A DNA stretch of 64,000 bases from assembly GCA_045631645.1 (NCBI GenBank), contig JAZQVC010000020.1, positions 1 through 64,000 on the forward strand. The letters run 5' to 3'. The notes under the pieces are model-generated. The model saw nothing but the letters and a program-made list of their open reading frames with translations. It was not told the origin of the DNA and made no database searches. This DNA is from SIG459 sp045631645 (GTDB taxonomy: Bacteria; Bacillota; Clostridia; Oscillospirales; Oscillospiraceae). A program made the translations under genes and the position numbers. Of the stretch, positions 15,988 to 24,935 are shown in pieces; the first letter of the stretch is position 1; each line of letters opens with the position of its first letter.

Positions 15988-16992
15988 ATGAACATGTACG
16001 CATGGAAAGATCAGATGATCGCCACCGCAAAGAAAAAGGCCACCCCCGTTCTCTCCTTCCCCTCCGTCCAGCTCATGGGAATCACCGTTCGCGAACTCAT
16101 CTCCAGCTCTGAAAGCCAGGCTAAGGGCATGAAGATGATTGCTGACCGCGTTGATACTGCTGCAGCTGTCAGCCTTATGGACCTTTCCGTTGAGGCCGAA
16201 GCTTTCGGCTCCACCGTTCGTTTCTCCGATGACGAAGTTCCCACTGTTGTCGGCTCCATCGTTACCGACGAGGACGAGGCAGAAGAGCTCGCCATCCCCG
16301 AAATCGGCGCTGCCCGCACCGGCATCTACATCGAAGCTATCCGTCAGGCCAAGGAGCTCATCACCGATCGCCCCATCTTCGCAGGCGTTATCGGACCTTA
16401 CTCTCTCGCAGGTCGTATCCTCGACGTCAGCGAGGCTATGATCCTCTGCTATGCTGACCCCGACACCGTTCACATCGTTCTCAGAAAGTGCACCGACTTC
16501 CTCATCGATTACATCAAGGCTTACAAGGCTGTTGGCGCAAACGGCGTTGTTATGGCTGAGCCCCTCGCAGGCATGCTCTCCCCCAACCTCTGCGCTGAGT
16601 TCTCCGCTCCCTATGTTAAGGAGATCGTTGACGCCGTTCAGGACGAGAACTTCATCGTTGTTTACCACAACTGCGGCAACAACATCAACCTGATGACCGA
16701 TTCCATCTTCTCCTGCGGCGCTATGGCTTACCACTTCGGTAACGCTGTTCCCCTCACCGAGATGATCCCCCACGCTCCCGCTGACGTTCTCGTTATGGGT
16801 AACGTTGACCCCGCAGGCCAGATCTGCAACGGCACTCCCGAGTCCGTTCGCGAGGCAACCCTCAATGTTCTTGAGACCTGCAACTACGCTCCCAACTTCT
16901 GCATCTCCACCGGCTGCGACATTCCTCCCCAGTCTCCCTGGGCAAACATCGACGCTTTCTTCGGCGCTGTTGAAGAATTCTATAGCCGCTAA
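15988..16992 (+). CDS. UroD-family corrinoid methyltransferase (MtaA/CmuA-like)
   Basis: A 334-residue protein of the uroporphyrinogen decarboxylase fold, in the branch that moves methyl groups to or from corrinoid proteins. The zinc ligands of the MtaA group are present: H227 and C229 in Y-H-N-C-G and C310 in S-T-G-C-D-I-P. A true haem-pathway UroD would lack these and no other haem gene is near. The ATG at 15988 has an AAAGGA ribosome site nine bases upstream; the longer frame from 15955 has none. Codons are extremely biased (AAG, GAC, ATC, CTC), which implies high expression. It stands alone, about 29 kb from the corrinoid protein that it could serve. The methyl donor and acceptor are unknown. 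Confidence 0.88.
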   Translation: MNMYAWKDQMIATAKKKATPVLSFPSVQLMGITVRELISSSESQAKGMKMIADRVDTAAAVSLMDLSVEAEAFGSTVRFSDDEVPTVVGSIVTDEDEAEELAIPEIGAARTGIYIEAIRQAKELITDRPIFAGVIGPYSLAGRILDVSEAMILCYADPDTVHIVLRKCTDFLIDYIKAYKAVGANGVVMAEPLAGMLSPNLCAEFSAPYVKEIVDAVQDENFIVVYHNCGNNINLMTDSIFSCGAMAYHFGNAVPLTEMIPHAPADVLVMGNVDPAGQICNGTPESVREATLNVLETCNYAPNFCISTGCDIPPQSPWANIDAFFGAVEEFYSR

Positions 16993-17012
16993 ATCAGATA
17001 GAATAGAAAAAC

Positions 17013-17040
17013 AAAAGGCTCCCCAATCGGGGAGCCTTTT
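17013..17040 (+). terminator. Intrinsic terminator after the methyltransferase gene
   Basis: A perfect 12-base-pair stem (17013-17024 with 17029-17040), four-base loop, T run. It may also serve the convergent antiporter gene. Confidence 0.9.
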
Positions 17041-17064
17041 GTTTTATATATTATTCTTAATTTT

Positions 17065-18378
17065 TTATTTCTTCTTGCGCTCGGGAATGATATAGATAAA
17101 TGCCAGAGAGCTGATGAGCAGTATGAAGGGATAGAACAGGAAGGGAATCACCTGGAAAGCGCTTACGCTGTAGCCGAGAGTATCGGCAGCGGCGATGGCA
17201 ACAAGCATCTGTGCACCGTAAGGAATAACGCCCTGGAATACGCAGGAGAAGGTATCCAGAAGGGATGCGGTCTTTCTGGCGCTTACGCCGTAGCTTTCAG
17301 CCATTTCCTTTGCGATGGGGTTAGCCATAACGATTGCAACGGTGTTGTTTGCAGTTGCGATATCCATTGCGCCAACCAGCAGACCCATACCAAGCTGACC
17401 GTTCTTCTTGCCCTTGAATACGCGGCGAATGCCGTTGAGAAGAGCATCGAAACCGCCAAACTCACGGATAAGAGCGCACATTGCTGCAACAAGGATTGCA
17501 ACCATAGTGGTCTCGAACATACCTGCAGCGCCGCTGCCCATACCGCCAAGGAGGCTGTAGAAGCTATCCACACCGCCGGTTGCAAGCATAATGATGGAAC
17601 CGGAAACAATGCCAACAAGGAGAACAATGAATACGTTGATGCCGATGATTCCGCCGGCAAGAACCAGAACATAGGGGATAATCTGAATAAGATTATATTC
17701 CTTCAGCTCAATCTCGCCTGCACCGTTGAAGGTGATAGCAACGATGATGATAAGGGTTGCAATAGCGGCAGGAAGAGCGATCCAGAAGTTCTCACGGAAC
17801 TTATCCTTCATCTGGCAGCCCTGACCGTTGCAGGCTGCGATGGTGGTATCGGAAATGAAGGAGAGGTTATCGCCGAACATTGCGCCGCCCATAACAGTGC
17901 CGAGGCAGAGGGGCAGACTGAAACCGGTTGCATTGCCGACCGCGATAGCGATAGGAGCGATAAGGGTAATGGTACCGACAGAGGTGCCCATAGCAGTGGA
18001 AACAAAGCAGCTGACCACGAACAAAACGGCAACTGCGAAACGTGCGGGAATGATGCTGAGCATAAAGTAAGCAACGCTTTCAGCGGAGCTTCTACCAACA
18101 ACGCCAACGAAAATGCCGGCTGCCATGAAGATGAGGATCATGGTAACAATGTTCTTATCGCCGATACCTTTGCCCATAAGTGCAAGCTTATCGTCAAACT
18201 TGAGAGCCTTATTCTGGAAGCAGGCGACCAGAATGGCAACAAGGAAAGCAACAACAATGGGGATATTATAGAAACCCATGGAAATTCCCATTATGTATTC
18301 AAAGGTTATTCCCAAACCAAGATAAATTACCAAAAACACGCCGATGGGCAGCAGTGCCCATGCATTTCCTTTTTTCAT
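17065..18378 (-). CDS. nhaC: NhaC-family Na+/H+ antiporter
   Basis: A 437-residue polytopic transporter of the NhaC ion-transporter superfamily, exchanging Na+ for H+ or, in some members, organic solutes such as malate/lactate. About eleven hydrophobic segments are visible. Family-like stretches include S-T-A-M-G-T-S-V-G-T-I, M-G-G-A-M-F-G-D-N-L-S-F-I-S-D-T and D-I-A-T-A-N-N-T-V-A-I. The ATG at 18378 has a GAGGAGG site; the longer frame adds an unlikely leader. Sodium exchange would fit an organism that builds an ion gradient with Rnf, but that link is inference. Confidence 0.9.
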   Translation of the reverse strand: MKKGNAWALLPIGVFLVIYLGLGITFEYIMGISMGFYNIPIVVAFLVAILVACFQNKALKFDDKLALMGKGIGDKNIVTMILIFMAAGIFVGVVGRSSAESVAYFMLSIIPARFAVAVLFVVSCFVSTAMGTSVGTITLIAPIAIAVGNATGFSLPLCLGTVMGGAMFGDNLSFISDTTIAACNGQGCQMKDKFRENFWIALPAAIATLIIIVAITFNGAGEIELKEYNLIQIIPYVLVLAGGIIGINVFIVLLVGIVSGSIIMLATGGVDSFYSLLGGMGSGAAGMFETTMVAILVAAMCALIREFGGFDALLNGIRRVFKGKKNGQLGMGLLVGAMDIATANNTVAIVMANPIAKEMAESYGVSARKTASLLDTFSCVFQGVIPYGAQMLVAIAAADTLGYSVSAFQVIPFLFYPFILLISSLAFIYIIPERKKK

Positions 18379-18544
18379 AGTTTTTCCTCCTCTTTCGTCT
18401 TTTCGGTAAAAAATAAGTGTTAAGATATTATAAAGCCTATTACTTCTTTCGTCAATTAAATTATTGAAAAACATAGATCCCGACCGCCAATATAATGGTC
18501 AGGATACAGGCACTTTTTATTCTTTATCTATTTTGCGCAATCAA

Positions 18545-19243
18545 TTAATTTGCCATATCCTTGCATTTCGCGCTTCCGATTTTTTTGTATATCGCAAGTC
18601 CCCCGGCACTTAAAATGAGAGTTGCTCCAAACACAACCGCTGCCAAAAGATATTTCTCCGTGCCCAGTGCACTTCCCCCAAGGGTGGATGTGATTATGCT
18701 TGGCACTCTGCCAAGGGAGCAGATGATAAGCCACACCCCAAAGCGGATATCCGTAAGCCCCGCAAAGTAGCAAAGGAGATCCTTTGGCGTGCCGGGTATC
18801 ATAAACACGATAAGAAAAAGCAAGTCGCGTCTCTTCGACTGCCTAAGAAAGCGCAAAGAGCGCAGTTTCTCAATAGGAAAAAACACCTCGAAAAGCTTCA
18901 CGCCGAATTTTCTCACAAGGGCAAATACCATTATGCTGCCTATTGCCGCCGCGGCAAGGCACAGCAGTGTTCCGCCCACCGCGCCGAAGGCATAGCCGCC
19001 TGCAATCTCCAAAGGCTCTCCAGGGATAAGCGCCACCAATATCTGGGCAATGACAATCCCCATATAAACGAAAGGCGCGATTAGCCCTCTCTGTTCAACC
19101 CACAAGCGGAACTTTTCGGGTTCACCTGCGAATCGAAGCACAGGTCCGCCTATAAACCATGTCAAAAAAGCCATAGCAAGCACAAAGATTGCTATGGCAA
19201 GGCCTGCCGTGAGTTTTTGATTTTTGTCAAAATTCTTTTTCAT
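18545..19243 (-). CDS. VTT-domain (TVP38/DedA-like) membrane protein
   Basis: A 232-residue integral membrane protein of the VTT/SNARE-associated family, members of which act in lipid flipping and membrane homeostasis. Typical stretches are A-L-I-P-G-E-P-L-E-I-A-G-G-Y-A-F-G and I-P-G-T-P-K-D-L-L-C-Y-F-A-G-L-T, with five to six hydrophobic segments. An in-frame TTG at 19255 is possible, but the ATG at 19243 behind an ATGAGG stretch is preferred. It stands alone and points away from pepF. Confidence 0.88.
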   Translation of the reverse strand: MKKNFDKNQKLTAGLAIAIFVLAMAFLTWFIGGPVLRFAGEPEKFRLWVEQRGLIAPFVYMGIVIAQILVALIPGEPLEIAGGYAFGAVGGTLLCLAAAAIGSIMVFALVRKFGVKLFEVFFPIEKLRSLRFLRQSKRRDLLFLIVFMIPGTPKDLLCYFAGLTDIRFGVWLIICSLGRVPSIITSTLGGSALGTEKYLLAAVVFGATLILSAGGLAIYKKIGSAKCKDMAN

Positions 19244-19365
19244 AGCCTCATCCAAACAGCAAAGTATGGCATATTATTTTTTCCGCAAAGGTATTTTGTC
19301 AAGTTAAAATGGGGATATTTTACCGATTCTTAATAAAATAAACCGAATATTGGGCTTTATAATGA

Positions 19366-19394
19366 TTGCACCTTCGATTTCACTGTGCTATAAT
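19366..19394 (+). promoter_or_regulatory. Putative sigma-A promoter of pepF
   Basis: TTGCAC (19366-19371), a 17-base spacer and a perfect TATAAT (19389-19394), about 40 bases before the start codon. Confidence 0.75.
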
Positions 19395-19436
19395 AGCGCA
19401 GTAATGTTTTAATTCGAAAAAGCGGAGGTAAAGCAA

Positions 19437-21245
19437 ATGGCATCCAAACCCATACTCAAAAGAAGCGATGTCCCCATCGAAAACACATGGAATCTTACCC
19501 ATCTTTTTGAAAGCGACCAGGCATGGTTGGAGGAATATGAGGCGCAAAAAGCCTTCCCCGAGATGCTTGAGGCATATAAAGGTCGTTTGGGAAGCTCTCC
19601 CGAGGTGCTTTTGGAGTATCTTCGTCTTCAGGACGAAATTGCAGTCCGTCTCGGCAAGCTTTACCGCTATGCAAGCTGCAGCTACGACCAGGACACTGCA
19701 AACGGCTTTTATCAGGATCTTATCAGCAAGGCAAGATACCGCCACGTAAGTTCTTATAGCGCCTCTGCCTTTTCCGACCCTGAAATAATGGAAATTCCCG
19801 ATGAGAAGCTGGAAAGCTTTTTTGCCGCTCTTCCCGAATTGGAAGAATACCGCCGTCCTCTCGAGAAGGTTCGCCGTTTGCGCCAGCACACTCTCACACC
19901 TGAACTTGAGCAGCTTCTTGCCGCTGCAAAACAAATGAGTTCCGCCCCCGACGAGATAGGCAGCATTTTCCGCAATGCAGAACTTAAATTCCCCAATGTG
20001 GAAGATGCCCAGGGCAATCAGTACGCTCTTACCAACGGCACTCTCACATCCCTTATGGAAAGCGACGACCACAACTTCCGCAGCAAGGTTTTCGACACAT
20101 ATTATGACCGCCTCGGTCAGTTCAAAAACACCATTGCCGCAACTGTTGACGCACAGTTTAAGCAGCTGCGCTTTTTCGCTAACGCAAGAAAATATTCCAA
20201 CACTCTTGAGGCAGCCCTCGACGTAACCGAAGTTCCCGTCGAGGTATATCACAACCTTATAGAATCTGTCCACAACAATCTGGACAAGATGTATCACTAT
20301 GTTTCCCTCCGCAAGAAGATGCTGGGTCTCAAAGAGCTCCATATGTGCGATGTTTATCCTCCCCTTGTTGCCGATGCCGCCCACGACATAAGCATCGAGG
20401 AAGCCAAGGAGACCATTCTGGAAGCTCTCGCCATTCTGGGCGATGACTATGTTGAAATGCTGAAGGAAGGCTTTGATAACCGCTGGATAGACCTTTACGA
20501 AAACGAAGGCAAGCGCACAGGCGCTTATTCCACCGGCGGCGGACGCCCCCATCCTTATGTTCTTATGAACTATAAGGACAATCTTTCAACTATGTTCACC
20601 CTGGCTCACGAAATGGGTCACGCTCTTCACAGCTATCTCAGCACACAGAACCAGCCCATATGCACCAGCACCTATGTTATTTTCGTAGCAGAAGTTGCTT
20701 CCACCTGCAACGAAGTGCTTCTCATGCACCATTTGCTGAACAAAACCACCGACAAAAACACCAGAAAATATCTTCTCAACCACTTCCTTGATGAGTTCAA
20801 GGGCACTATCTACCGCCAGACTATGTTTGCGGAGTTTGAGCTTATCATGGGCAGACTCAGCGAGCAGGGCGTTGCCCTCACTGCCGATGTTCTCTGCCGC
20901 GAATATCTCAAGCTCAACAAGCTCTATTTCGGTCCGGACATGATCTCCGACGATGGCATAGCTCTTGAGTGGGCAAGAATTCCCCACTTCTTCTATAACT
21001 ACTATGTTTTCCAGTATGCAACCGGCTTCTCCGCCGCCGTTGCGATCGCAAACCGCATCATCCGCGAGGGTGAAAGCGCAGTTGCCGATTATAAGCGCTT
21101 CCTCTCCTCCGGCGGCAGCGCAGACCCCATCAGCCTTCTGAAAATTGCAGGCGTGGATATGTCCACCCCCAAGCCTATAAACGAGGCTCTTGAATATTTC
21201 GGCAGCATTGTTGACGAACTGGAAAAGCTCCATGAAGAAAACTGA
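19437..21245 (+). CDS. pepF: Oligoendopeptidase F (M3B zinc peptidase)
   Basis: A cytosolic zinc peptidase that degrades oligopeptides of roughly 7-17 residues. It has 602 residues, normal for PepF. The zinc motif H391-E-M-G-H395 lies in L-A-H-E-M-G-H-A-L-H-S and the third ligand glutamate in the E-V-A-S-T-C-N-E segment that follows. An R-S-D-V-P-x-E-x-T-W-N-L-type N-terminus is present. A GGAGG site precedes the ATG and a clear promoter lies upstream. It is a single-gene unit ended by a terminator shared with the convergent operon. Confidence 0.97.
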   Translation: MASKPILKRSDVPIENTWNLTHLFESDQAWLEEYEAQKAFPEMLEAYKGRLGSSPEVLLEYLRLQDEIAVRLGKLYRYASCSYDQDTANGFYQDLISKARYRHVSSYSASAFSDPEIMEIPDEKLESFFAALPELEEYRRPLEKVRRLRQHTLTPELEQLLAAAKQMSSAPDEIGSIFRNAELKFPNVEDAQGNQYALTNGTLTSLMESDDHNFRSKVFDTYYDRLGQFKNTIAATVDAQFKQLRFFANARKYSNTLEAALDVTEVPVEVYHNLIESVHNNLDKMYHYVSLRKKMLGLKELHMCDVYPPLVADAAHDISIEEAKETILEALAILGDDYVEMLKEGFDNRWIDLYENEGKRTGAYSTGGGRPHPYVLMNYKDNLSTMFTLAHEMGHALHSYLSTQNQPICTSTYVIFVAEVASTCNEVLLMHHLLNKTTDKNTRKYLLNHFLDEFKGTIYRQTMFAEFELIMGRLSEQGVALTADVLCREYLKLNKLYFGPDMISDDGIALEWARIPHFFYNYYVFQYATGFSAAVAIANRIIREGESAVADYKRFLSSGGSADPISLLKIAGVDMSTPKPINEALEYFGSIVDELEKLHEEN

Positions 21246-21250
21246 ATAAA

Positions 21251-21279
21251 AAAACAGCCGTCATCCCGACGGCTGTTTT
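21251..21279. terminator. Terminator between pepF and the MoxR operon
   Basis: A 12-base-pair stem (21251-21262 with 21268-21279) with A and T flanks on both sides; likely bidirectional. Confidence 0.85.
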
Positions 21280-22596
21280 TTATTTGCTGAGTTTGAATTT
21301 CACTTTTCTCACGGCTCGGAAAAGCTCGTTGGAAACTTTTTCCGCTTTAGGTGAATAGAAGCTGCGTTCAACAGCGAGGGCAAGGGTGGTAAGGGCTTTT
21401 GCACTCTCACCACCTATGAGGCCGGCTATGCGGCGCAGATAAGTCTCTCCGCTTTCTCCTTCAAGGCGGGCAAGCTCTTCCTTGCCCCTTTTCTGGCACC
21501 AGACCAGAAGTCCCGCAGGACTTCGGCGGTAACGCAGGCAATTCCATTTGAAAACAATTGCGGATTTCAACTTATTCCAAAGCTCCCTTATTGCCTCAGC
21601 CATTCCGCTTTGGCGCTGCACCTTTGTCAGGCTAACTGCGTGGGAGCTAATTCTTGCGGTTTTCAGCTTTCTGAGCTTGAAAAGAATAAATATGAGCACC
21701 GCGACAGCAAGGCCAATAAGCACAGCATATATCCAGCCGGGGACACTTATATCCATTGGCGCAATGCCCTCTATGTCGGGATTGCCCACACCGGGCTGCA
21801 TTCCCTCTGCCTCCATCTCAACATCTTTCGCAAATTGGCTGAGCCAGCGAACAAACTTTTCAAGAAGTCCGTAGAGATAAAGGAAAGCTATCTTCAATGC
21901 ATTCAGGCAGGTTTTTATCAGAGAAAGAAGAAACTCGGAAAAGCTTTTAACTCCGCTGGATGCGTAGATAACGGCGAGAAGTGCAATAAGACCCATTATG
22001 CCAGCAAGAACAATAAGCAAAATCCTTCCCATAGCACCGTTACCTTCAACGGCACTGCCTCGTCCCGCAAGGGCTCCCGATTTCATGGATACCGCAGACA
22101 TAAGGGTAAGAACAAGGCTCACATAGCACATATTAAGGCAGCCTCTGGCAGCCGGCATTCCGATGATATGGTCCAGCGCCAGCATAATAACTGTCATTAT
22201 AGCAAGGACGTCAAAGCGCAGCAGTACGCCGTTTTGGTTGGTGGGAGTCCAGGCAACAAATGCAGCAGCGGCAAAGCCAATGCAATAGACAATGCAGTTG
22301 ATTATAACAGTGCGCAGCTGATAGGGCTCCGTTTCGATGCAGCGGACAAAGGCAAAAATGCCTATGGCTACCATAGCAATTTCTATGACAACAAAGGCAG
22401 GCACGGGAATGCTCCTGCGCATTATGATATAGTTGAGATAATAGGCGCAAAGCAGCACCGCTGAAAGGACAAAGTAATTCAGCTCCATGTGGACAAAATC
22501 AAAATTTATCCTTGAAAGAGCAAACATCCATCCCGTCAGCGCCACTTGAAAAAGCACGGCTGCGCTGCCGCTTAATATCTCTGTAAATCGTTTCAT
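21280..22596 (-). CDS. Polytopic membrane protein of MoxR/DUF58 operon (DUF4129-like C-terminus)
   Basis: The 438 residues have about seven hydrophobic segments up to residue 245 and a soluble stretch. One more membrane segment follows near 290-310, then a basic cytosolic C-terminus with G-E-S-G-E-T-Y-L-R-R-I and A-L-A-V-E-R-S-F-Y-S-P, which resembles the DUF4129 end of transglutaminase-like proteins in MoxR operons. The transglutaminase domain itself is absent. The start overlaps the DUF58 stop (ATGA), so the genes are translationally coupled. A role in assembly or surveillance of envelope complexes with MoxR is likely by context only. Confidence 0.75.
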   Translation of the reverse strand: MKRFTEILSGSAAVLFQVALTGWMFALSRINFDFVHMELNYFVLSAVLLCAYYLNYIIMRRSIPVPAFVVIEIAMVAIGIFAFVRCIETEPYQLRTVIINCIVYCIGFAAAAFVAWTPTNQNGVLLRFDVLAIMTVIMLALDHIIGMPAARGCLNMCYVSLVLTLMSAVSMKSGALAGRGSAVEGNGAMGRILLIVLAGIMGLIALLAVIYASSGVKSFSEFLLSLIKTCLNALKIAFLYLYGLLEKFVRWLSQFAKDVEMEAEGMQPGVGNPDIEGIAPMDISVPGWIYAVLIGLAVAVLIFILFKLRKLKTARISSHAVSLTKVQRQSGMAEAIRELWNKLKSAIVFKWNCLRYRRSPAGLLVWCQKRGKEELARLEGESGETYLRRIAGLIGGESAKALTTLALAVERSFYSPKAEKVSNELFRAVRKVKFKLSK

Positions 22597-23846
22597 ATTG
22601 CTTTGAAATCCGTTTCCGTTAAAATGCTTCTCTCGCCTTCATTGAGGGCGGGACTTTCGCTCAAAATACTTATGGCGGAAAGCTCCTCAGCAGCCTTCGT
22701 GTCTTCCGAAAGGATGCTGCGCTTAAGATTTTTGGAGAGGACATATATCTGTCCGAGCTTATGGCGCTCCATCATCACCGCGTCTGTGGGCACTCGGGTG
22801 GACTCGCAGTCATACTCTATTTCCGCAAGAGCAGCAAGGAGCTCCATAATCTGAGTTTCGGCGTTTTCAGGTATTACAAGCTTCTCTTCCTTATCACCGA
22901 TTGCAGGAATCACCAGAGAGCAAAGCACGCCTCTCTCATGGAGTTTGACGATAAGGGAGGCCAAAAGGGAGAACATATTCTCAAGATCCTCAACCTCTGT
23001 AACGCGCTCTTCCCTTCGCTCATTTTCCTCCAGTATCTCCTCAATATGAGTGAAGGAAAACATATCAGGCACAAAGCAGACGCGGCGCATGGTGAGCTTT
23101 TCAAACTCATTCACCTGCACTTCGTCCTTGCGGGCGAGAAGACGCCAGTTTATATTTTTGAAGCTGTCCCCTTCCCTGTAGTCACGGGTGTTGATAAGAA
23201 GAGTTCTGTCCGTATAAAATCCGTTTCTGGCACTCTCCATTTCGCTCATGTTGTTCAAAATGGGCGCCACATCCACCGGCACTATCTTCGGGTATACAAC
23301 ATACCTCAATCGGCAGGGCAGCTTATGCTTTTTAGTCTGGGTGCAAAGCCCGAATCCGTCTCCCGAATGGAGCTTTACTTCCTCGGCGGTGCAGACTCCA
23401 CGGTGGACAGCCAGCGCCTTCTGCTTCCAGCGCAGCTTCTGATGGGGCATCAGCCAAAGAAAAGTGCTGCGAAGCTCCATTGCTTTGGGTTTATCTTCGC
23501 CGCCCTCCTGATGGATCTCATTCTCAGGGGCGGGGGCGATACAGGTTTTCTTACCTATGGGAATGCTCATATCAAGCCATATGAGCGGAAGCATTTTCTT
23601 GTTATGTAAACTAAAATCCGCTTCCAACGTTTCCCCGGGAAAACCGCAGCAATCTTCCTCCGCGCTTTGCAACTCTATGTTTTTAAGAGAAAGCTTACCC
23701 CAGATAAAGGCGATGAGACAGAGGATGAAAACGAGGATCAGAAAGCCCTCGAGCTTTGGAAGTTCAAAATAGGCAGATACCAGTATCAGAGCGGCAAGAA
23801 ATCCCAGACCGAACCACGAAACTAAATTACTTCCCGGCTGCTTCAT
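22593..23846 (-). CDS. DUF58 domain protein (MoxR partner)
   Basis: The 417 residues have two hydrophobic segments near the N-terminus (about 8-50) and a long cytosolic part with the DUF58 core Y-R-E-G-D-S-F-K-N-I-N-W-R-L-L-A-R. DUF58 proteins act with MoxR ATPases, probably through a von Willebrand A-like fold. The ATG at 23846 lies 20 bases inside the moxR coding region and is preferred over a 14-residue longer frame deeper in moxR. The following gene starts within its stop codon. Confidence 0.88.
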   Translation of the reverse strand: MKQPGSNLVSWFGLGFLAALILVSAYFELPKLEGFLILVFILCLIAFIWGKLSLKNIELQSAEEDCCGFPGETLEADFSLHNKKMLPLIWLDMSIPIGKKTCIAPAPENEIHQEGGEDKPKAMELRSTFLWLMPHQKLRWKQKALAVHRGVCTAEEVKLHSGDGFGLCTQTKKHKLPCRLRYVVYPKIVPVDVAPILNNMSEMESARNGFYTDRTLLINTRDYREGDSFKNINWRLLARKDEVQVNEFEKLTMRRVCFVPDMFSFTHIEEILEENERREERVTEVEDLENMFSLLASLIVKLHERGVLCSLVIPAIGDKEEKLVIPENAETQIMELLAALAEIEYDCESTRVPTDAVMMERHKLGQIYVLSKNLKRSILSEDTKAAEELSAISILSESPALNEGERSILTETDFKAI

Positions 23847-24795
23847 CGAACATCGTTGCCTTTCCGGGAGGCACAGGGGTCTCCTCAAGAATGGAGGCGA
23901 GAATATCCGCCTCGCTCTTTTTGGTGTAGCGGGCTTCGTTGGAGAGCATCACACGGTGGCTCATTATGGGGAGGAAAATGGCGGCTATATCCTCGGGAAC
24001 CACATAGTCCCTGCCCTGAATTGCGGCATAGCTTTTGCCGCCCTGATAAAGACAGCGTGATGCACGGGGGGATGCGCCCGCCTTCAGCAGCTTATGTTCG
24101 CGGCTGCGGTGGACAAGCTCAACTATGTATTCCCTTATATTATCGCTGACATAAACTCCCTGAATTTCGCGGCGGATTTCCATAAGCTCCTCGGGAGAGG
24201 AAACAACATCCACCAGGTCAAAATCAATGCTGTCACCAAGTTCCGTCAGCATCTTGGCCTCTTCCTCTCTGTCGGGGAAGCCAAGGGAAAGACGGACGAA
24301 GAATCTGTCCATCTGCGCTGCAGGAAGCTGGAAGGTGCTCTCTCTTTCAACGGGATTCTGGGTTGCCATTACAAAGAAAGGCTCAGAAAGAGTATAAGTA
24401 TCGTTATCAATAGTGACCTGCTGCTCCTCCATTGCCTCAAGGAGCGCTGCCTGAGTTCTGGGGATGGCACGGTTTATCTCGTCCGCCAAAAGTATATTGG
24501 TGAAGACGGGACCTTTAACCTGCTTGAAAGAGGCGCTTACGCGGTCATAAATGGTCATGCCGATAATATCCGAGGGAAGAAGGTCGGGGGTGAACTGTAT
24601 ACGCTTGAAGTCGCAACCAAGGGCGCGGCTCATAGTCTTGATGAGGGTAGTCTTTCCGCTTCCGGGAAGGTCATCCAAAAGCACATGTCCGCCTGCAAAA
24701 ACGCTCATGGTAATAAGCTCAACCTGCTCGCTTTTACCTACGAATATTTTTGCTATTTCCTTTTTCAGCTTTGCTGCACATTCCTGAGTTTTCAT
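23827..24795 (-). CDS. MoxR-family AAA+ ATPase
   Basis: A 322-residue AAA+ ATPase that is thought to act as a chaperone in maturing cofactor-bearing or envelope proteins. Walker A is L-P-G-S-G-K-T-T and Walker B is I-L-L-A-D-E-I-N-R-A; the M-A-T-Q-N-P-V-E sensor segment and the C-terminal lid are present. It is the first gene of a three-gene operon with DUF58 and a membrane protein, the standard MoxR arrangement. The ATG at 24795 has an ACGGAG site; the two extra upstream codons of the longer frame are not needed. Confidence 0.95.
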   Translation of the reverse strand: MKTQECAAKLKKEIAKIFVGKSEQVELITMSVFAGGHVLLDDLPGSGKTTLIKTMSRALGCDFKRIQFTPDLLPSDIIGMTIYDRVSASFKQVKGPVFTNILLADEINRAIPRTQAALLEAMEEQQVTIDNDTYTLSEPFFVMATQNPVERESTFQLPAAQMDRFFVRLSLGFPDREEEAKMLTELGDSIDFDLVDVVSSPEELMEIRREIQGVYVSDNIREYIVELVHRSREHKLLKAGASPRASRCLYQGGKSYAAIQGRDYVVPEDIAAIFLPIMSHRVMLSNEARYTKKSEADILASILEETPVPPGKATMFDEAAGK

Positions 24796-24896
24796 TGGCA
24801 CTGCTCCGTTTTCAATTTAATAAAATCATTAGATTAAGTATAGCAAATCGGTAAATGTATTTCAATGAAGATGGAGTTAAGATTTGCAAAAAAATA

Positions 24897-24925
24897 AAAG
24901 GGTTCTCTCTAAGGAGAACCCTTTT
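24897..24925 (-). terminator. Intrinsic terminator after the CofE-like gene
   Basis: Stem GGGTTCTC/GAGAACCC (24900-24907 with 24914-24921) with A/T flanks, followed on the minus strand by a T-rich run. Confidence 0.8.
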
Positions 24926-24935
24926 GAATTAATTA

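Noticed and set aside
15955..16992. Haem-pathway uroporphyrinogen decarboxylase
   Set aside because: The H-x-C and later C zinc ligands, the lack of other haem genes and the shared element with a corrinoid gene favour the methyltransferase branch of the family.
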